A stretch of DNA of 64,000 nt from Romanomermis culicivorax (taxonomy: Eukaryota; Nematoda; Enoplea; Mermithida; Mermithidae). The DNA is taken from the NCBI GenBank assembly GCA_963922205.1, contig CAWUHX010000141.1, positions 124,001 to 188,000 on the forward strand, in the 5' to 3' direction. The notes under the pieces were generated by a model. The model was not told where the DNA came from, ran no database searches, and saw only the letters and a list, made by a program, of their open reading frames with translations. Positions within the stretch are counted from its first letter, which is position 1. The number at the start of each line of letters is the position of its first letter. Position numbers and translations under genes: made by a program. Shown in pieces: positions 24,101 through 35,400 of this stretch.

Positions 24101-24193
24101 CGCGAATCGACCATGTCCGGCCAGTTTAATACACTTAGATTCAGGTCAAGGCACTCGGGGATGAGGCCCGATTACGAAATTCGTTCTACCACG
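18185..24193 (+). CDS. Anoctamer (TMEM16 family), 5' part, three exons
   Basis: Exons 18185-18844, 22180-22344 and 23780-24193 join in phase 0. Exon 1 encodes the cytoplasmic anoctamer dimerisation domain ('SDGKRKIDFIMAYVL', 'LKMEMPLKIRD'-like segment, 'RFRQEIAWE'). Exon 2 gives 'AYPVHDA' and 'IRDYFGEK'. Exon 3 contains the first transmembrane helix ('PSVLGLIVFVESLW'), the cysteine-rich extracellular loop ('FWMCPICHPPYC') and the second helix, ending 'FLKFWKRRES'. Anoctamers are calcium-activated chloride channels or lipid scramblases. The ATG at 18185 has a good context; an in-frame ATG at 18032 is possible. Exon 3 ends at a donor (gtatgc), but the pore-forming C-terminal two thirds is not found downstream. 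Exons 1 and 2 are separated by a 3.3-kb repeat-filled intron. Confidence 0.85.
18890..20150. repeat. Pair of inverted degenerate short-repeat arrays in an anoctamer intron
   Basis: About 18897-19005 carries blocks such as 'tcccgaaagtcc' and 'gattccccgaatt'. About 20028-20150 carries inverse blocks such as 'gggactttcgggga' and 'ttcggggaatagg'. The about 1 kb between shows no gene. The arrangement recalls the foldback element at 11.1-12.5 kb but is much more decayed. Confidence 0.4.
20369..20613. mobile_element. MITE of the TAGTCTGTTTTT family, copy 3 (inverse orientation to copy 1)
   Basis: It runs from 'ataatctgcttttcttgaaa' to 'ttttacaaaaaacagaatat'. The interior matches the reverse complement of 12653-12903 over nearly its whole length, for example 'gaaagcaagtagtatttcag' and 'gataaacaatatatcata'. 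Confidence 0.75.
20853..21224. mobile_element. MITE with AAGGCCCATCTATA termini, nested in another MITE
   Basis: The ends 'aaggcccatctatac' and 'atatagatgggcctt' are inverse. To the left lies the body of a TAGTCTGTTTTT-family copy ending 'ttgctttttgctattaag'. To the right its remainder resumes with 'ttatttacaagcatttcaag' and 'aatcagacct'. The 372-bp insert has no coding capacity. Confidence 0.75.
21756..21994. mobile_element. MITE with TTAAGGGGTCATTT termini (Harbinger-like)
   Basis: The left end 'ttaagggtcatttgtacttgc' starts at 21756; its inverse 'gcaagtgtaaatgacccctta' ends at 21994. Palindromic inner blocks such as 'ggaacggaa' and 'accgttccgt' follow. A flanking TTA/TAA would fit a PIF/Harbinger-type 3-bp target duplication. 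Confidence 0.7.
22858..23710. repeat. Fragments of the TAGTCTGTTTTT MITE and a short tandem array
   Basis: A left MITE end, 'gtagtctgttttttatcaaa', occurs at 22860 and a right end, 'caagaaaaacagactatag', at 23682-23701. Between them 23148-23275 has about five degenerate units around 'ccatcttgatttttttt'. The array gives an open minus-strand frame, which I treat as chance. Confidence 0.45.
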
Positions 24194-24410
24194 GTATGCA
24201 TCTTGTATTTTATACGATTTCGTGAACATGCTCCCCAAATTTTCAAAAAATTTGAAATTCGAAACTTTGCTCTTAGGGTTTCAAAACTATAACATTAAAA
24301 TTCCTCGAATCTTCAAAAAAAATTCGATCAAACAAAAAATACTAGACAGCTTTGTCTGCTTTCTTTTTAGTCATGTTATTGAATTTATAAGTGGACTTGA
24401 TATCAACGAC

Positions 24411-24849
24411 CATACATGTAATTGGGGGGGGGGAAGTGCTATGGGAACCCCCCCAGAAATCGTCGACCATATGGCTAGCCATTGGGCGACCCCCCCAGGA
24501 TTTTCCAGTCCTATGGCTAGCCATATGGTAGCCCTAGGGACCCCTATAGTTTTAGTCGGAAAAATACTGAAAAATGTCATTTTTTTCATGAAAAATGTCA
24601 AATTTTGAACAAAAAATGGTCAAAAACGTCAGTTTTCTCGGCGCTCCGCACCATAAGTACATATTTTATCATTTTTTAGACAAAAATTAATACTTTTTAA
24701 ACCGTTTTTCGGACATTTTTCATGAAAAAAATCGAATTTTTTTGCTTCAGGGACCCCTCCCCCCAAAATTTTGGGAATTACTGACCCCCGGCCCCAAAAA
24801 AGTGCTCCAACCCCCCCCCCCCAGACCTCGGAGCTCCGTTACATGTATG
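24411..24849. mobile_element. Intact hAT-like MITE, CATACATGTAA termini
   Basis: The 439-bp element runs from 'catacatgtaattggggg' to 'ggagctccgttacatgtatg'. It is flanked by a perfect 8-bp duplication, 'tcaacgac', at 24403-24410 and 24850-24857. It is the reference copy for the interrupted one at 7360-9419. The interior palindrome contains 'ccatatggctagccat' twice. Confidence 0.85.
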
Positions 24850-24914
24850 TCAACGACCTTACCTGCAGATATCCAACATCATAAGATTTGGAGACATGAC
24901 CTGGAGAGCAATGT

Positions 24915-25072
24915 CTGTAGTCTGTTTTTCTTGAAGGGCTTCCAAAAAATTAAACCGTAGTATCTTTTATTTAAAAAATTCTTCAGTAAAAGCTTCGTAT
25001 AAGCGACTTTGAAAAAAGTGTTTATTTTTGTCATTTTTGATTTAGAAACATCTAATGAAAAACAGAGTATAC
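24915..25072. mobile_element. Short TAGTCTGTTTTT-family MITE
   Basis: It spans 'tagtctgtttttcttgaagg' to 'ctaatgaaaaacagagtat', about 160 bp, so it lost roughly 90 bp of interior compared with copy 1. From 25073 to 25370 I see no gene or repeat; this is the flank of the LTR element. Confidence 0.6.
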
Positions 25073-25370
25073 ATCGGAAGGGTCTCACTCTGGCATCTGT
25101 CTTACTTAAGCGTCCGTCTCAACTCGGCGCCCATTTATTATAAACGACTTTTCTTTCTATGTCTTACTTTAGTGTTGATGCCTGTTTCAAATTGACATCA
25201 ATGGCGCTATCCAAACAAATATAAAGAAATTATTGATGAAATTAAATAAATAATGAAAAACAAAAAGAAAGAATGCAAATTCATATGCTAACAACGAAAT
25301 AACAGAGGAAGAATTGTCAGAATTAACCTAATGGAAAAGGTAGGCAAAGACTGTGGAAAACTTTTAATAC

Positions 25371-25987
25371 TGTTGTGCAGGTCTTTCCTTAAGAGGCGTA
25401 AGAAAAGATTGGGTCTGAACTGACCTGTTAGAACTGATACCTTGGCTAAGCCTCGGTGATCTGTGCAACAGTCCGTTTGTCCCCAGACCTACAACAACAA
25501 AGATAAACTTTGTTCTAAATTCGGGGGCCTTACCAAAGACCTCCGCAGTCTCCTAGATGAGACAAGGAATCCCCTCAGGGATAAACTTACTTGGGTATAA
25601 CCCGAAAGGGGTTTCCCAAAACTTACTTGATGTAAGCCGGCGCCTGGGCCTCTGGCCCTCCGCCTTCGTCGATGCGAATAATCTAAACAAATAAACGAAT
25701 ATATTAAGCAATAAGTCCGACGAAATATGTAAAACGAATGTGGGTACACCACAGTGAATAACTCATAAACAAAACAAGTTGCTGGGAAAGTTATATTTGG
25801 GGACGCCAGCAAAAATACCAAAAAATATAATAAAAAACGTGGATAAAGTGAAGAATGATTTCACTTTCATTTTTCGTCTTTCTTTGGCGCTCCATTCTAT
25901 GCAAATGTCTGCGCCGCTGGTCGTCCCTTTCGTCGATTTGCATGTCGATTTCCCCACACGAAATTGGCATCAACAGGGTGCCCAACA
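25371..25987 (-). repeat. 3' LTR
   Basis: The 617-bp repeat has ends TGTTG and CAACA. I found no difference from 39388-40004 by eye. Short open frames inside both LTRs are identical and are not genes. Confidence 0.92.
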
Positions 25988-26739
25988 TCCCTCGCGCGTC
26001 GAAACCGACCTACGGGAGGTAGAAAAAAAACTTTTGGCCGGGTTACCCCGGCATTAAAAGAATTAATCAAAAAGAAAAAATCTACAACTCCGGCTGACTC
26101 CTGATAAACAGTTTGTCTCACCGGACTCCCGTTTCACAGTCTGTCCTAATAGAACTCCTGTGCTGGTCGTTGGACACAACGAATACCAAGGGCTTCGCCG
26201 CAATGGCTGGCAAGTGACGTCCATTTTGACCTCGGCATTGATGGAATAACCTCCTGCCCTAAGGAGTATGACGTAAACGTCGGTGCCGGATGTGTGGTCG
26301 GCTTCGGGCTCGGCCGCTCGGTCTGCATGCTGTGTCAATTCGTTAGCCGTGGGTCTAACCGCATGCAAATCGACTTCCCGCGTCTCTATTTTTTTCTAAA
26401 TTAAACTAAAATACGAGATTATATGGCGATACAAAAGACGACGCGGGAATGTACGGATATCACAAAATTTAAAATGCGCTAAAAAATTTGAGCAAAAACG
26501 TGGCCAAAAGTTAAAATATTTTTTACGGTTGCATTTTTGCACCGGTTTTGTCAAAAAAGAGATTTTTGATGGCCAGCAGCACCGAAAAGAAATGTTTTTG
26601 GATTTTTTGTTTTTTGATTTTTTTTTTTTTTTTTGGATTTTTTGTTATTTTATTAGTGTTTTTGGGTTTTGTGTTTTATGAAATAAGTAAAAATATATGT
26701 ACGAAAAAGAAATTTTTTGGGCCAAAATTTTGCGGCTAT

Positions 26740-29700
26740 TTACTGCTGCTGCCCGCCGCCTCGGTAGCCTCCTCGAGGTCTACCTTGATAGTACCCCCTC
26801 TGACCTGGTTGGCCTCGGGTTTGACCTCCATCTTGGCCTCTATTTTGGCCTTGTTGGCTTCCGCCGCGTCTACCTAGCGGAATAAAATTCGGATTATGGA
26901 ATTGAGCATCCGGGTCTTGACCTTGGTGTTGCCAGGTTCCTCGGCCTCTGTAAGGTCGCTGAGGGCGCCCTCTGAAGCCTCCCCTGGGTTGACCTTGGTC
27001 ATACCCCGGTCTAGCCCTGTACGGGGCCGGGTTTGAGAACATATCGTCTCTCCCCTGCTGCCTTTGACCACTGCTAGTGGAGCTGCTGCGTTGTGGTTTT
27101 TGTGTCCGGTAAGTTGAATTAAGAGATTTAGATGAAATTGATTTTGACCGAGAAAGCGGACTTTTGTAAGAAGTGCTAGCAGCTTCACTGTATGACCTCT
27201 GGCTGGTCGTAGCCGATGATTGTTGTATCATCGGTGGTTGTTTCTTAGCCGGAGGGAGTCTAGGCACCTTGAACTTACTTGGGCTCTTGGCAGCCGTTCG
27301 CTGAAATTTATCAGCTTGCGATCTGTCATCGCCTGGTGCCTTCCTCTTAACACCCATCTGGTTTAACCTTTGCGAGCCCATAAAAATATACTGATTAAAG
27401 GCTGCAATGTAGACATCGTCTACGCGGTTTCCCTGGGCCTCAACGACTAGTTGTCTGTTCGCAAACGAACACGCCTGGGCATACCACCTACCAATTGCCG
27501 TTGGCGTGATCGGAGCGAAGTCCAACTGAAGAAAAATCATTAGGGTCACATACCTAATGGCCGTAAAGACGTCTGAGGCATCGTAGTCCTGAAGCCATCT
27601 GGGGATGAGAATTAAAATTATCCATTCCCAGATCTCCTCAGGGATGCGCTCTCCGTCAAACATAAATCCGCCTTGCATTTCGAATTGCTGGCGGTAATTT
27701 TCGTGAATTTCGGCCATGGCATCATTGACCATTCTGTAAATTATCGGCCGTTCTTGCCGATCAAAGGCGAAATAATTGGCGACCTCTGGATTTTCAAATG
27801 AGATCGGCCCAATTAGGCGCCTTTGTTCCCGTTGCCACTCCCAATAATCAATCAGAGTTTCGGCTAACTGACCAGGAGTGACAAACTGCTGTGGTTCCCT
27901 TTCGGGTCTACTAGCTACCACATTCAGCTTGACCTTCTTGATCAGTTTCTCCTCCGATTCAAGATCGGGCTTCACCAATACGCTTCCCGCAGGTTTGCTA
28001 CTTCTTGCGGTATAGCTGGAGGGCACGGATTTACTTTTGCCAGAAGAAGTACTAACCTCTCCGCCGGTTTTCGATACCGTTCGCGTCTGAGTGTACGAAG
28101 TTGTCGCAGTGGACCCTGTTGTCCTATCCGATTTTGTCTGGCCTATGGAGGTCTCCGTTCGCGTCTGACTTTTTGAAGTCTCCGTTCTCGACTTTTGGCT
28201 CGTCGAGTATTCTGGGGTCGTCGTTTCTTCGGCCGTATCATAGGCGTCGTTTTCGGATCCGGTGGCGGCCGCTCCTTGTTGCTGCTGTCCCTGAGCTGCA
28301 AGTCTGCGTCGCTTGGCCTTACCTATCCTCTTTCTACGCCTTACCTTTTTCTTGGCTAGGTGTCGGATAAATTTTTCCGACATTCCTTCAGCTAACATCT
28401 GCTGAACTTTGTCTGGGGAATAAATTCCAGGAATACCTTCCTCGGCAATTCTTCCCCTCCGCATCAGCTCTGTCGCTGCAATGGCTGAATCTGAGCTATC
28501 GTCGGCTAGTGCCTGCTCCTTCAGCTTTCTTTGGATTGCCCTCTGACGCAGGAATTCCTGCTGCGTCAGCCTTCTTTGTTCTTGAATTTTGGCCTGTAGG
28601 GCCTCTTGCTTCGCTTGACGGTCATGATCCTTAGGATCTTTGGCCTTCACAGGTATCTCCTGGGATGCTTCCTGCATCTTCTCCAGTCTGACATCGATCC
28701 CTGACATTTTGGTGACTGCTTCGTCAATTTGAGTCTGGATTTTTTCCTCCTCAAGAGCCTGTTTCTGAGTTTTGGCCTCCATCGCATCCTTATTCTCTGA
28801 TGTCTGGCCCTCAGATTCGAGGATTTCACCCTCTTCTTCTTCTTCTACATCCTCCTCTGAACTGGACTCAGAGTCTGAATTCCGTATCTTCGGCAACAGC
28901 TGCTTTACTTTAGCCGGCAAAACAGCTGGTGCTGGAGGTACTGATTGCATTATGGTGACAACCTCTGGCTCAGGCTCGGCCGGTTGCTGCACTTGAGGTA
29001 CTTGAGTCGGCTGTGCCACCGCTGGTTGGGTTGGCGGCGGCACCATGACCACTACTGCAGCTGCCTGCGTAGCAGCAGTGTCCAAAGCTGGTGTAGCTTT
29101 GACCACTGGCGCTAGCGCCTGGGGCTGCGCTTTGACCTGTCCCGTCCCTCCGGCTTGCGCCGTTTGGGAAGTTGAGGGACGATTTAGCGGTACCTTAGAA
29201 ATTAACTCACCGGCTGGGGTATATGTAAGTGTATACCCGGGCATTTCCGAAGCGATTGTTCTCTCCCGGAAGCTTTTACTGACAAACTCCGGTCTGAGCT
29301 CGAGCGGATTTCTCGGTGCGTAGGTAATCGGGTAGTCGGTTGGCGATGCGTCTTCCGTCATGGGATACCGCAGTCCCGGCGTTAAAGTCTCGAAGCCTAC
29401 GTAGTAAAAAGTTACATAGAAATAAGGATTTACCTTGTAGGCTCCGTCCTTCAATAACGATTTGTCGTCGCCAATTTGTAGAATCTCCTCGGCTTCTCGA
29501 AATCGTAGCGGGACAAAACCGAACCGATTCTGCCATGCGTATACCCCTTTTTTAGATGGAAAGCGGGGTTCCGACGGCGGTAGCGTCGCTGCTAATTCTA
29601 AATAGTAAGCCAGGCGGTCGCCTGACTTCCAGGACATTTTCTTTATCATTTCCTGGCCTTCTTTAGTATAACTATTTAGAAAGTTATAATTTAGCAGAGC

Positions 29701-31146
29701 GCTAGTTTCATAGTCGCACTCCGCTCTGGAATGAGGCCATGCCAAATGATAAGCCAATGGCATAAATTTGCAGATGACCTCTAACTCTGGGAAGTTTCGC
29801 TCATCCAGCATACCTGAAATCTTTGCCAAGTTTGGCGTGTAAAAATTGGTCTTATAGGCCTGTCTATGGCCCTCGATACCCACTGGGTAGTGGTTATTAG
29901 AGGAAAACACCTCTTGTGGAATGGTATCGGGCTTCCCGGCTTGTTGCCAGTATAGCTTGGCGTTTTCGTACAACGTTAAAGAAATTTTCCCGTCTAAATC
30001 CCAGTAGGCTCCGCCTGACTTGAGATTTTCCAGGATATCTTTTGAAATATTTACCCAGTCTGGTATCTGGACGTCCTGGATTTCATCGGGATCGCTATCT
30101 GTGGTGTATCCGTCGTCCTTCATTGGTTTGTTATCTCTTGGAAGTAGTGGGTAGAAACCACTTGGCAACTGAACTCCCTGCGGACGAACTGGATTACACT
30201 CCGTGGGCGCGGTATAATAACCTGTGTTATTTCCCTGCATCTGCACCACCCAACGGTTATACATCTCACACTTCATCATGTGATAGACCATGTTTGGTTG
30301 AACCTGATCGGTTTCCATAACTGGGGTACCTAGCCCCATTTCTCGATTCACATTGCCCGGAATCATTAGATATTGCTGATAAAAATGGAGGGCAATGGTG
30401 TTGATCTGTTTGGGATCCACCTTGTCATGGTCGAAAATCTGCATTTGCATAAGCAGTTGATCGGCCATGCCATAGTGAATGGCGGCAAACATGACCAATA
30501 AGGAGTAGTATGCGTCTAGAGCGGCGTATCTGAGCTCTTCCGGCAATATACCCCTTTTGGCAAACCGATCACGGTTCGCTTTTAACGAAAAGTCATATTG
30601 GTAGGGGCCCACGTCTATCAAATAAAATTCCGTGAACAGTCCCTTTAACCGAAAAGTTTCGGGACATATACCTGTCTGAAAGCATTTCTTCTCCAGGTTT
30701 ACTCCTACCATGGTGAGGGCGAAACGGTCTAAGTCAAAGTATCGACCTTTGGTCTTTCTTAGAAATTCCCGTAAGGGGACAGTTTTGTCCCTGTCCTTAT
30801 TATCTCGCCCTGCGCCACAAACGTTATAGATACTCACCAGATCTTCCAGCACGGCATATCCGGCGAAGAGCATGTCGGAGTTCAAGAAGTCGTGGAGGCT
30901 GGTCCACTCTTTGATCATCATCGACGTTGTATCAATAACGTAAGTTTGACCGTTCGTTAGCGCGAAGCTGATATATCGGGCAAACTGCTTTCCCATCGGA
31001 TTGTCGACCTCCCTTGTTTTGAACAAGGCGGCGACCTTATCCTGGTTGACTTTTTCAACGTCGAAGCCACAAACTGGTTGTCCTCTGAAGATTGATACTT
31101 CTCGGATAAAATGGAGTACCTGGCTGACCTTCCCGATGTCTACCAT
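26740..31146 (-). CDS. Second retrotransposon ORF: DEDDy exonuclease-like domain plus RGG tail (1468 aa)
   Basis: Residues about 20-220 look like an RNase D/WRN-type 3'-5' exonuclease. Exo I is 'CGFDVEKV' (D29, E31). Exo II is '[10 protein letters not shown]' (D102). Exo III is '[12 protein letters not shown]' (Y207, D211). All four acidic residues and the tyrosine are present in the right order. Next comes a region of about 450 aa with no family I recognise, a Pro/Ala/Gln-rich linker, an acidic patch, charged coiled-coil-like and Lys/Arg-rich segments, a Ser/Thr-rich stretch, and an RGG/RG-rich C-terminus typical of RNA binders. The ORF sits where env lies in retroviruses, but no signal peptide or membrane anchor is seen. 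Coding continues in frame upstream of the ATG to an AG at 31242, suggesting expression from a spliced RNA. The exonuclease role is inferred from motifs. Confidence 0.75.
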   Translation of the reverse strand: MVDIGKVSQVLHFIREVSIFRGQPVCGFDVEKVNQDKVAALFKTREVDNPMGKQFARYISFALTNGQTYVIDTTSMMIKEWTSLHDFLNSDMLFAGYAVLEDLVSIYNVCGAGRDNKDRDKTVPLREFLRKTKGRYFDLDRFALTMVGVNLEKKCFQTGICPETFRLKGLFTEFYLIDVGPYQYDFSLKANRDRFAKRGILPEELRYAALDAYYSLLVMFAAIHYGMADQLLMQMQIFDHDKVDPKQINTIALHFYQQYLMIPGNVNREMGLGTPVMETDQVQPNMVYHMMKCEMYNRWVVQMQGNNTGYYTAPTECNPVRPQGVQLPSGFYPLLPRDNKPMKDDGYTTDSDPDEIQDVQIPDWVNISKDILENLKSGGAYWDLDGKISLTLYENAKLYWQQAGKPDTIPQEVFSSNNHYPVGIEGHRQAYKTNFYTPNLAKISGMLDERNFPELEVICKFMPLAYHLAWPHSRAECDYETSALLNYNFLNSYTKEGQEMIKKMSWKSGDRLAYYLELAATLPPSEPRFPSKKGVYAWQNRFGFVPLRFREAEEILQIGDDKSLLKDGAYKVNPYFYVTFYYVGFETLTPGLRYPMTEDASPTDYPITYAPRNPLELRPEFVSKSFRERTIASEMPGYTLTYTPAGELISKVPLNRPSTSQTAQAGGTGQVKAQPQALAPVVKATPALDTAATQAAAVVVMVPPPTQPAVAQPTQVPQVQQPAEPEPEVVTIMQSVPPAPAVLPAKVKQLLPKIRNSDSESSSEEDVEEEEEGEILESEGQTSENKDAMEAKTQKQALEEEKIQTQIDEAVTKMSGIDVRLEKMQEASQEIPVKAKDPKDHDRQAKQEALQAKIQEQRRLTQQEFLRQRAIQRKLKEQALADDSSDSAIAATELMRRGRIAEEGIPGIYSPDKVQQMLAEGMSEKFIRHLAKKKVRRRKRIGKAKRRRLAAQGQQQQGAAATGSENDAYDTAEETTTPEYSTSQKSRTETSKSQTRTETSIGQTKSDRTTGSTATTSYTQTRTVSKTGGEVSTSSGKSKSVPSSYTARSSKPAGSVLVKPDLESEEKLIKKVKLNVVASRPEREPQQFVTPGQLAETLIDYWEWQREQRRLIGPISFENPEVANYFAFDRQERPIIYRMVNDAMAEIHENYRQQFEMQGGFMFDGERIPEEIWEWIILILIPRWLQDYDASDVFTAIRYVTLMIFLQLDFAPITPTAIGRWYAQACSFANRQLVVEAQGNRVDDVYIAAFNQYIFMGSQRLNQMGVKRKAPGDDRSQADKFQRTAAKSPSKFKVPRLPPAKKQPPMIQQSSATTSQRSYSEAASTSYKSPLSRSKSISSKSLNSTYRTQKPQRSSSTSSGQRQQGRDDMFSNPAPYRARPGYDQGQPRGGFRGRPQRPYRGRGTWQHQGQDPDAQFHNPNFIPLGRRGGSQQGQNRGQDGGQTRGQPGQRGYYQGRPRGGYRGGGQQQ

Positions 31147-31243
31147 TCGAGGTTCCTTGGGATTGGCCGGCCAGTACCCAAATGTGGCTTTAAACCACTG
31201 ATCCAGTTCGTGGATTCGTACGGCCCGTTTGACGTTATAATCT

Positions 31244-32467
31244 AAACATAAAGTACTATTAATTTTAGTGTTTTATTCCCCTTTTTTCAGCGCCTTTTCG
31301 GGTCTATACTACACCAGCACCACAACACCAAGCGGGTTAAGTTTCGCAGAAAATTAAGTTTAGTGCAGGTTGTTAGGTGAGCCACTGATATACAAACATT
31401 GAGCTGGTAGGCAACTAACACCTTACCAAATCTTACCCTTGCTACCTCTATATGTTGGGGAGGGTAGACCTGATCCGATTGTCCACCACTTGATCGGACA
31501 CCAATCTCTGACCAGCTGCTTGAGCGACCAACTACGCTCCATTTATGGCGCTGTATTTACAATTTTTATAGCGCTCGAGATTGATAATTTTTAATGAATT
31601 TTATATCGAAAAAGTGATATGATTTGATTTGATTTGAAAATAAATAATTTTTGATTAATTTTTGAATGATAAAACTTTAAAACGGGCTGAACCCAAGGTT
31701 CTAGGTTTCCCTTGAATCGTATAGCTCTCGGTGGTATCAGGTATATTTCCAAGTTGGAAATTCCCTGCTTGGCTTCGAGCTTCCGTTTCGCAGTACTCCC
31801 ATTTTTCGTTCCCTCTAAGTTCTAACCTCGTCTGCCCTTTGGGGCGCCGAGCTGGTCTTCCAGTGACTTCTGGGCATTACCTGCGGTTTCCAAGAATATT
31901 TGATAAAAATAAGTTCGAAACTTACCATCGATAAAGAAAAAACGGTTGTCTTGGCGGTGCTGGGCCCTGCCGTATTCAACGTGGCGCTCTGTGTGCGACC
32001 ACTCGCGCGTCGGAGCTTGTTGGCGGTTCCGCGCGCCCTTTCCCATTTCTTTACGCTTCGAAATTTTTCTTTTCGAATAATAAATTTATAAAATTTAAAA
32101 TTTTATTGAACGCTGAAAAAGTTTAATCTAGCAATTTTGCTAATTTCCTTTTTATCGCGGTTCGGGGAATATTTTACTTCTTCCTTCCGATGGAAGTTTA
32201 GAATTCAGAAAAGCGGGGCAGCTATAGTTTGATTTTGAAAAAATGAAAAATTTGAAAATTAATTTTTTAGAAAAAATGTCGGAAATTTTTTGGGTTGTCC
32301 CTTTGGTCTAAAATTCCGAAGAATTTTTCCCAAAGTCTGAGATAAATATGAAAAATTTACAAAATTATTACGAATACTACATAAACGCGATAAATATTAC
32401 AAATTAATACAATTTTAATTAAAATTAGTACTTACACGCGCGAGATATGTACACAAAATAAAAAAAA
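31244..32467 (-). other. Spacer between the two retrotransposon ORFs
   Basis: No gene is seen here. A splice-acceptor-like 'ctttatgtttag' ends at 31242 and leads in frame into the downstream ORF. The spacer includes a 'tgatttgatttgatttg' run near 31618. Its length and the acceptor fit a subgenomic spliced transcript for the second ORF, which is inference. Confidence 0.45.
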
Positions 32468-35400
32468 TCAGCGCGAGATCGCGCATAGATTCGCCTTGAG
32501 CGAATTTTCAAATGATTTCATTTGAATCGGCGCTCCAGTCGTAACTGTTTGTGCCATATTGGAAAGTGACGTATTTTCATCACGTGGCGCGTCCTGATTG
32601 GCTCGCGCTATTCGCGGCAAGACCCTAGTGGTCTCGTAACGAAAATGTTTCAACCTGCTGATTGAAACAGTTTGGCGATTTAGCGGGTTGTCCCAATGCA
32701 CAATGGTGACAACGTTTTCTGCTTCTCGCGAAATGTCCGTAACTATGAACGGACCGGACCATGGTAGTCCTAGTTTTTTCTGCTTGTCTACTTTGAGCAG
32801 AACCCAATCTTTTTCTTTAAATCCATTTTGTTTGGACTTTTTATCGAAGTATTTCTTCGATTTTTCGGCAGCACTCTGGATATTTTTGGCAATATCCTCG
32901 TAAAGGTTGACTAAATGATTTGTCAACACAAATTTGTATGCCTCAGCATTGCTGTCCGGCATTACAATATCGTATGCTTTCGATAAGTTTAACCCGAAGG
33001 TTGCCTCATGACCTCTAAGCAACGAAAATGGGGATTGCCCCGTGGCTGCGTGTGGTGTGGCATTATATGCAAACACCACGGCTCTCAAGTATCTTGGCCA
33101 GTTATCTTTTTCCTCGATGGCCACCTTTCTGAGCTGTTTAATGAGTGTCTGGTTAAACCTTTCTACCATACCATTTCCTTGTGGGTGGTAGGCTGTTGTA
33201 AAAATTTTTTGACACTCCAATAACTTGCAGATCTCCTTCATTAGATCTGAGGTAAAACAACCTCCTCTATCGCTGAGTAGTCTCCGTGGAGTCCCGTGCC
33301 TGAATACAATGGCTTGTAGAAAAGTATCTACAACGGTGCTAGCCGACTGATCCGGGATCAGTTCAGCTTCAACCCACTTTGTAAAATAGTCCTGAAAGAC
33401 TATGACATACGGTCTCTTCTCACTGAGTGGAGAAATACCCACGATATCCACTGATACTATGTCAAAAGGACCTTGTGGAATAATTGGTATCAGTGGCGGA
33501 ATTTCTGTGTTTCCCTGATTAGCCATTTGACAAACTGGACAAAACTTGATCCAGTGCCTGACATCCTTCTCAATTCCAGGCCACCAGAACCGTTTTTTAA
33601 TCATAGCAAGGGTCCTTTTGAACCCCTGATGAGTCATCATCACGGCACCGTGATACTGGTGCAAAGTATTGTCCCTAAGGCAGGATGGGACGACCACCTG
33701 ATCATCCGATCCCTGTCCAGCTTCGCGGTATAACACTTCATTTTGGATATAAAATCCACTATGATACTTGGTTGTCCCATTTGGACCCAATCTATCAAAA
33801 TATGGTCGTAGTACCTCATCTTTTCTCTGCAAGAGGGCCATGAGATCATCTCTAATTAGCCCTTTTGGTAGTTCATCTTCTTTGGGGTCTGCCAAAGTAA
33901 ACTCTTGTTCCTTTTCTGGGTATAACCAGGTTACTCTTTTTTCCTTACCTTTATCCTGGTTTCCCCTACTTACCTTTTCGTTGACCTGATTGCCATCAGG
34001 CTGGATCTGAGCCTGATTACTCTTCTCCGCTTCCTTCGCCATGCTCCTTGTAGTTACGGCATTTATCAAGTCTGCAGGCGAGTTTGATTCTGGATCACCC
34101 TCAGAATCTTCTGGATAAATTTGGGTGAATCTCGGACTCATATCAGTCCTCTGATTCTTCTTACCTTTTGGCTCCGGATGTAACGGAGTACCGTCTTCAG
34201 GATTCCGATCTGTCAGAGTTCTGAATCTCTTCACCAAATTGAGATGTTTTTTCTCAATTAGCTGGGCCTCAAGATCTTTCAGATTTTCGGACTCTCGTTT
34301 ATCCTCTGAGAACATGTGTTCCCATTTTGGCGGTATCTTTTCCGCTTGATCGTCTAGTTCATCCATCCTGGACAAAAAGTCTGCCATGGCATTTTGTTTT
34401 CCAGGCACATACTCTAGTTTATGGTTGAACTGAGAGATGAACGAGTACCATCTCTTCAACTTACCATTGGTCATGGCATTGACCTTCATAGATAATAAAG
34501 GTTTGTGATCAGTTCTTATGATCACTCTATGACCTACTAGGTAGTGCTTGTATAACTTCAAGCCATACACAATTGCCAAGCACTCCCTTTCCGTGGCTGA
34601 CCACTTTTTCTCATCCGCCTTTAAAATTCTGCTATTATAAGCAATTACCCAGCCGTCTGACTTGGTCTCCTGGTAAAGGACTGCTCCTAGTGCCGTTCCG
34701 CTGGCATCTGTCTGAAGGACAAAGTCCGCAGACCCATCCAAAACCGGATACCTAAGGAATGGCACAGACAAAAGTGCTTCTTTCAGGCTCCTAAAAGCCT
34801 GATGGTGAACCTCCGTTATTTCCCAAACACAGTTCTTCCCAGTTAGTTTATACAATGGTTCAGCGTGTTTAGCCAAACCTGGTATGAACTTTTTACACCA
34901 CTGCAACATACGTAAAAATCTTTGCAGTTTACGTTTAGACTCTGGGAATGGGAAATCATTTATAGCTTTGGCCTTTTTCGGATCTGGGGAAACTCCATCC
35001 GAATTTAAGATATGTCCTAAAAAATGAACTCTCTCAGGCAGGAATTCGCACTTCTCCGGCTTCAAGGTCAAATGAGCCTTTCTTAGAGCTTGCAGGACTA
35101 GCTCTAAATTAACTAAGTGTTCCTCAAACGTATTTGAGAACACAATTATATCGTCTATATAAACTAGACAGATTTTCCAAACATATGGATGCAAAACTCT
35201 TTCCATCATACGCTGGAATTCGGCTGGCGCATTTTTTAGGCCAAAGGGCATGACTTTAAATTGATAAAGCCCTTCTTGGCATATGAAAGCAGTTTTCTCC
35301 TTGCTTTCTTCATCCATTGGCACTTGCCAATATCCTGATTTGAGATCTAGGGTAGTATAAAATTTGGCTTTACCTAAACAGTCTAGATAGTCATCCATTC

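Noticed and set aside
25489-26057. Several open frames of 64-110 codons in the LTRs and next to them
   Set aside because: The same frames recur identically in the other LTR; they lie in regulatory sequence and show no domain.
28101-30320. Plus-strand open frames opposite the exonuclease-like ORF
   Set aside because: They are antisense shadows of the long minus-strand ORF with no family features.
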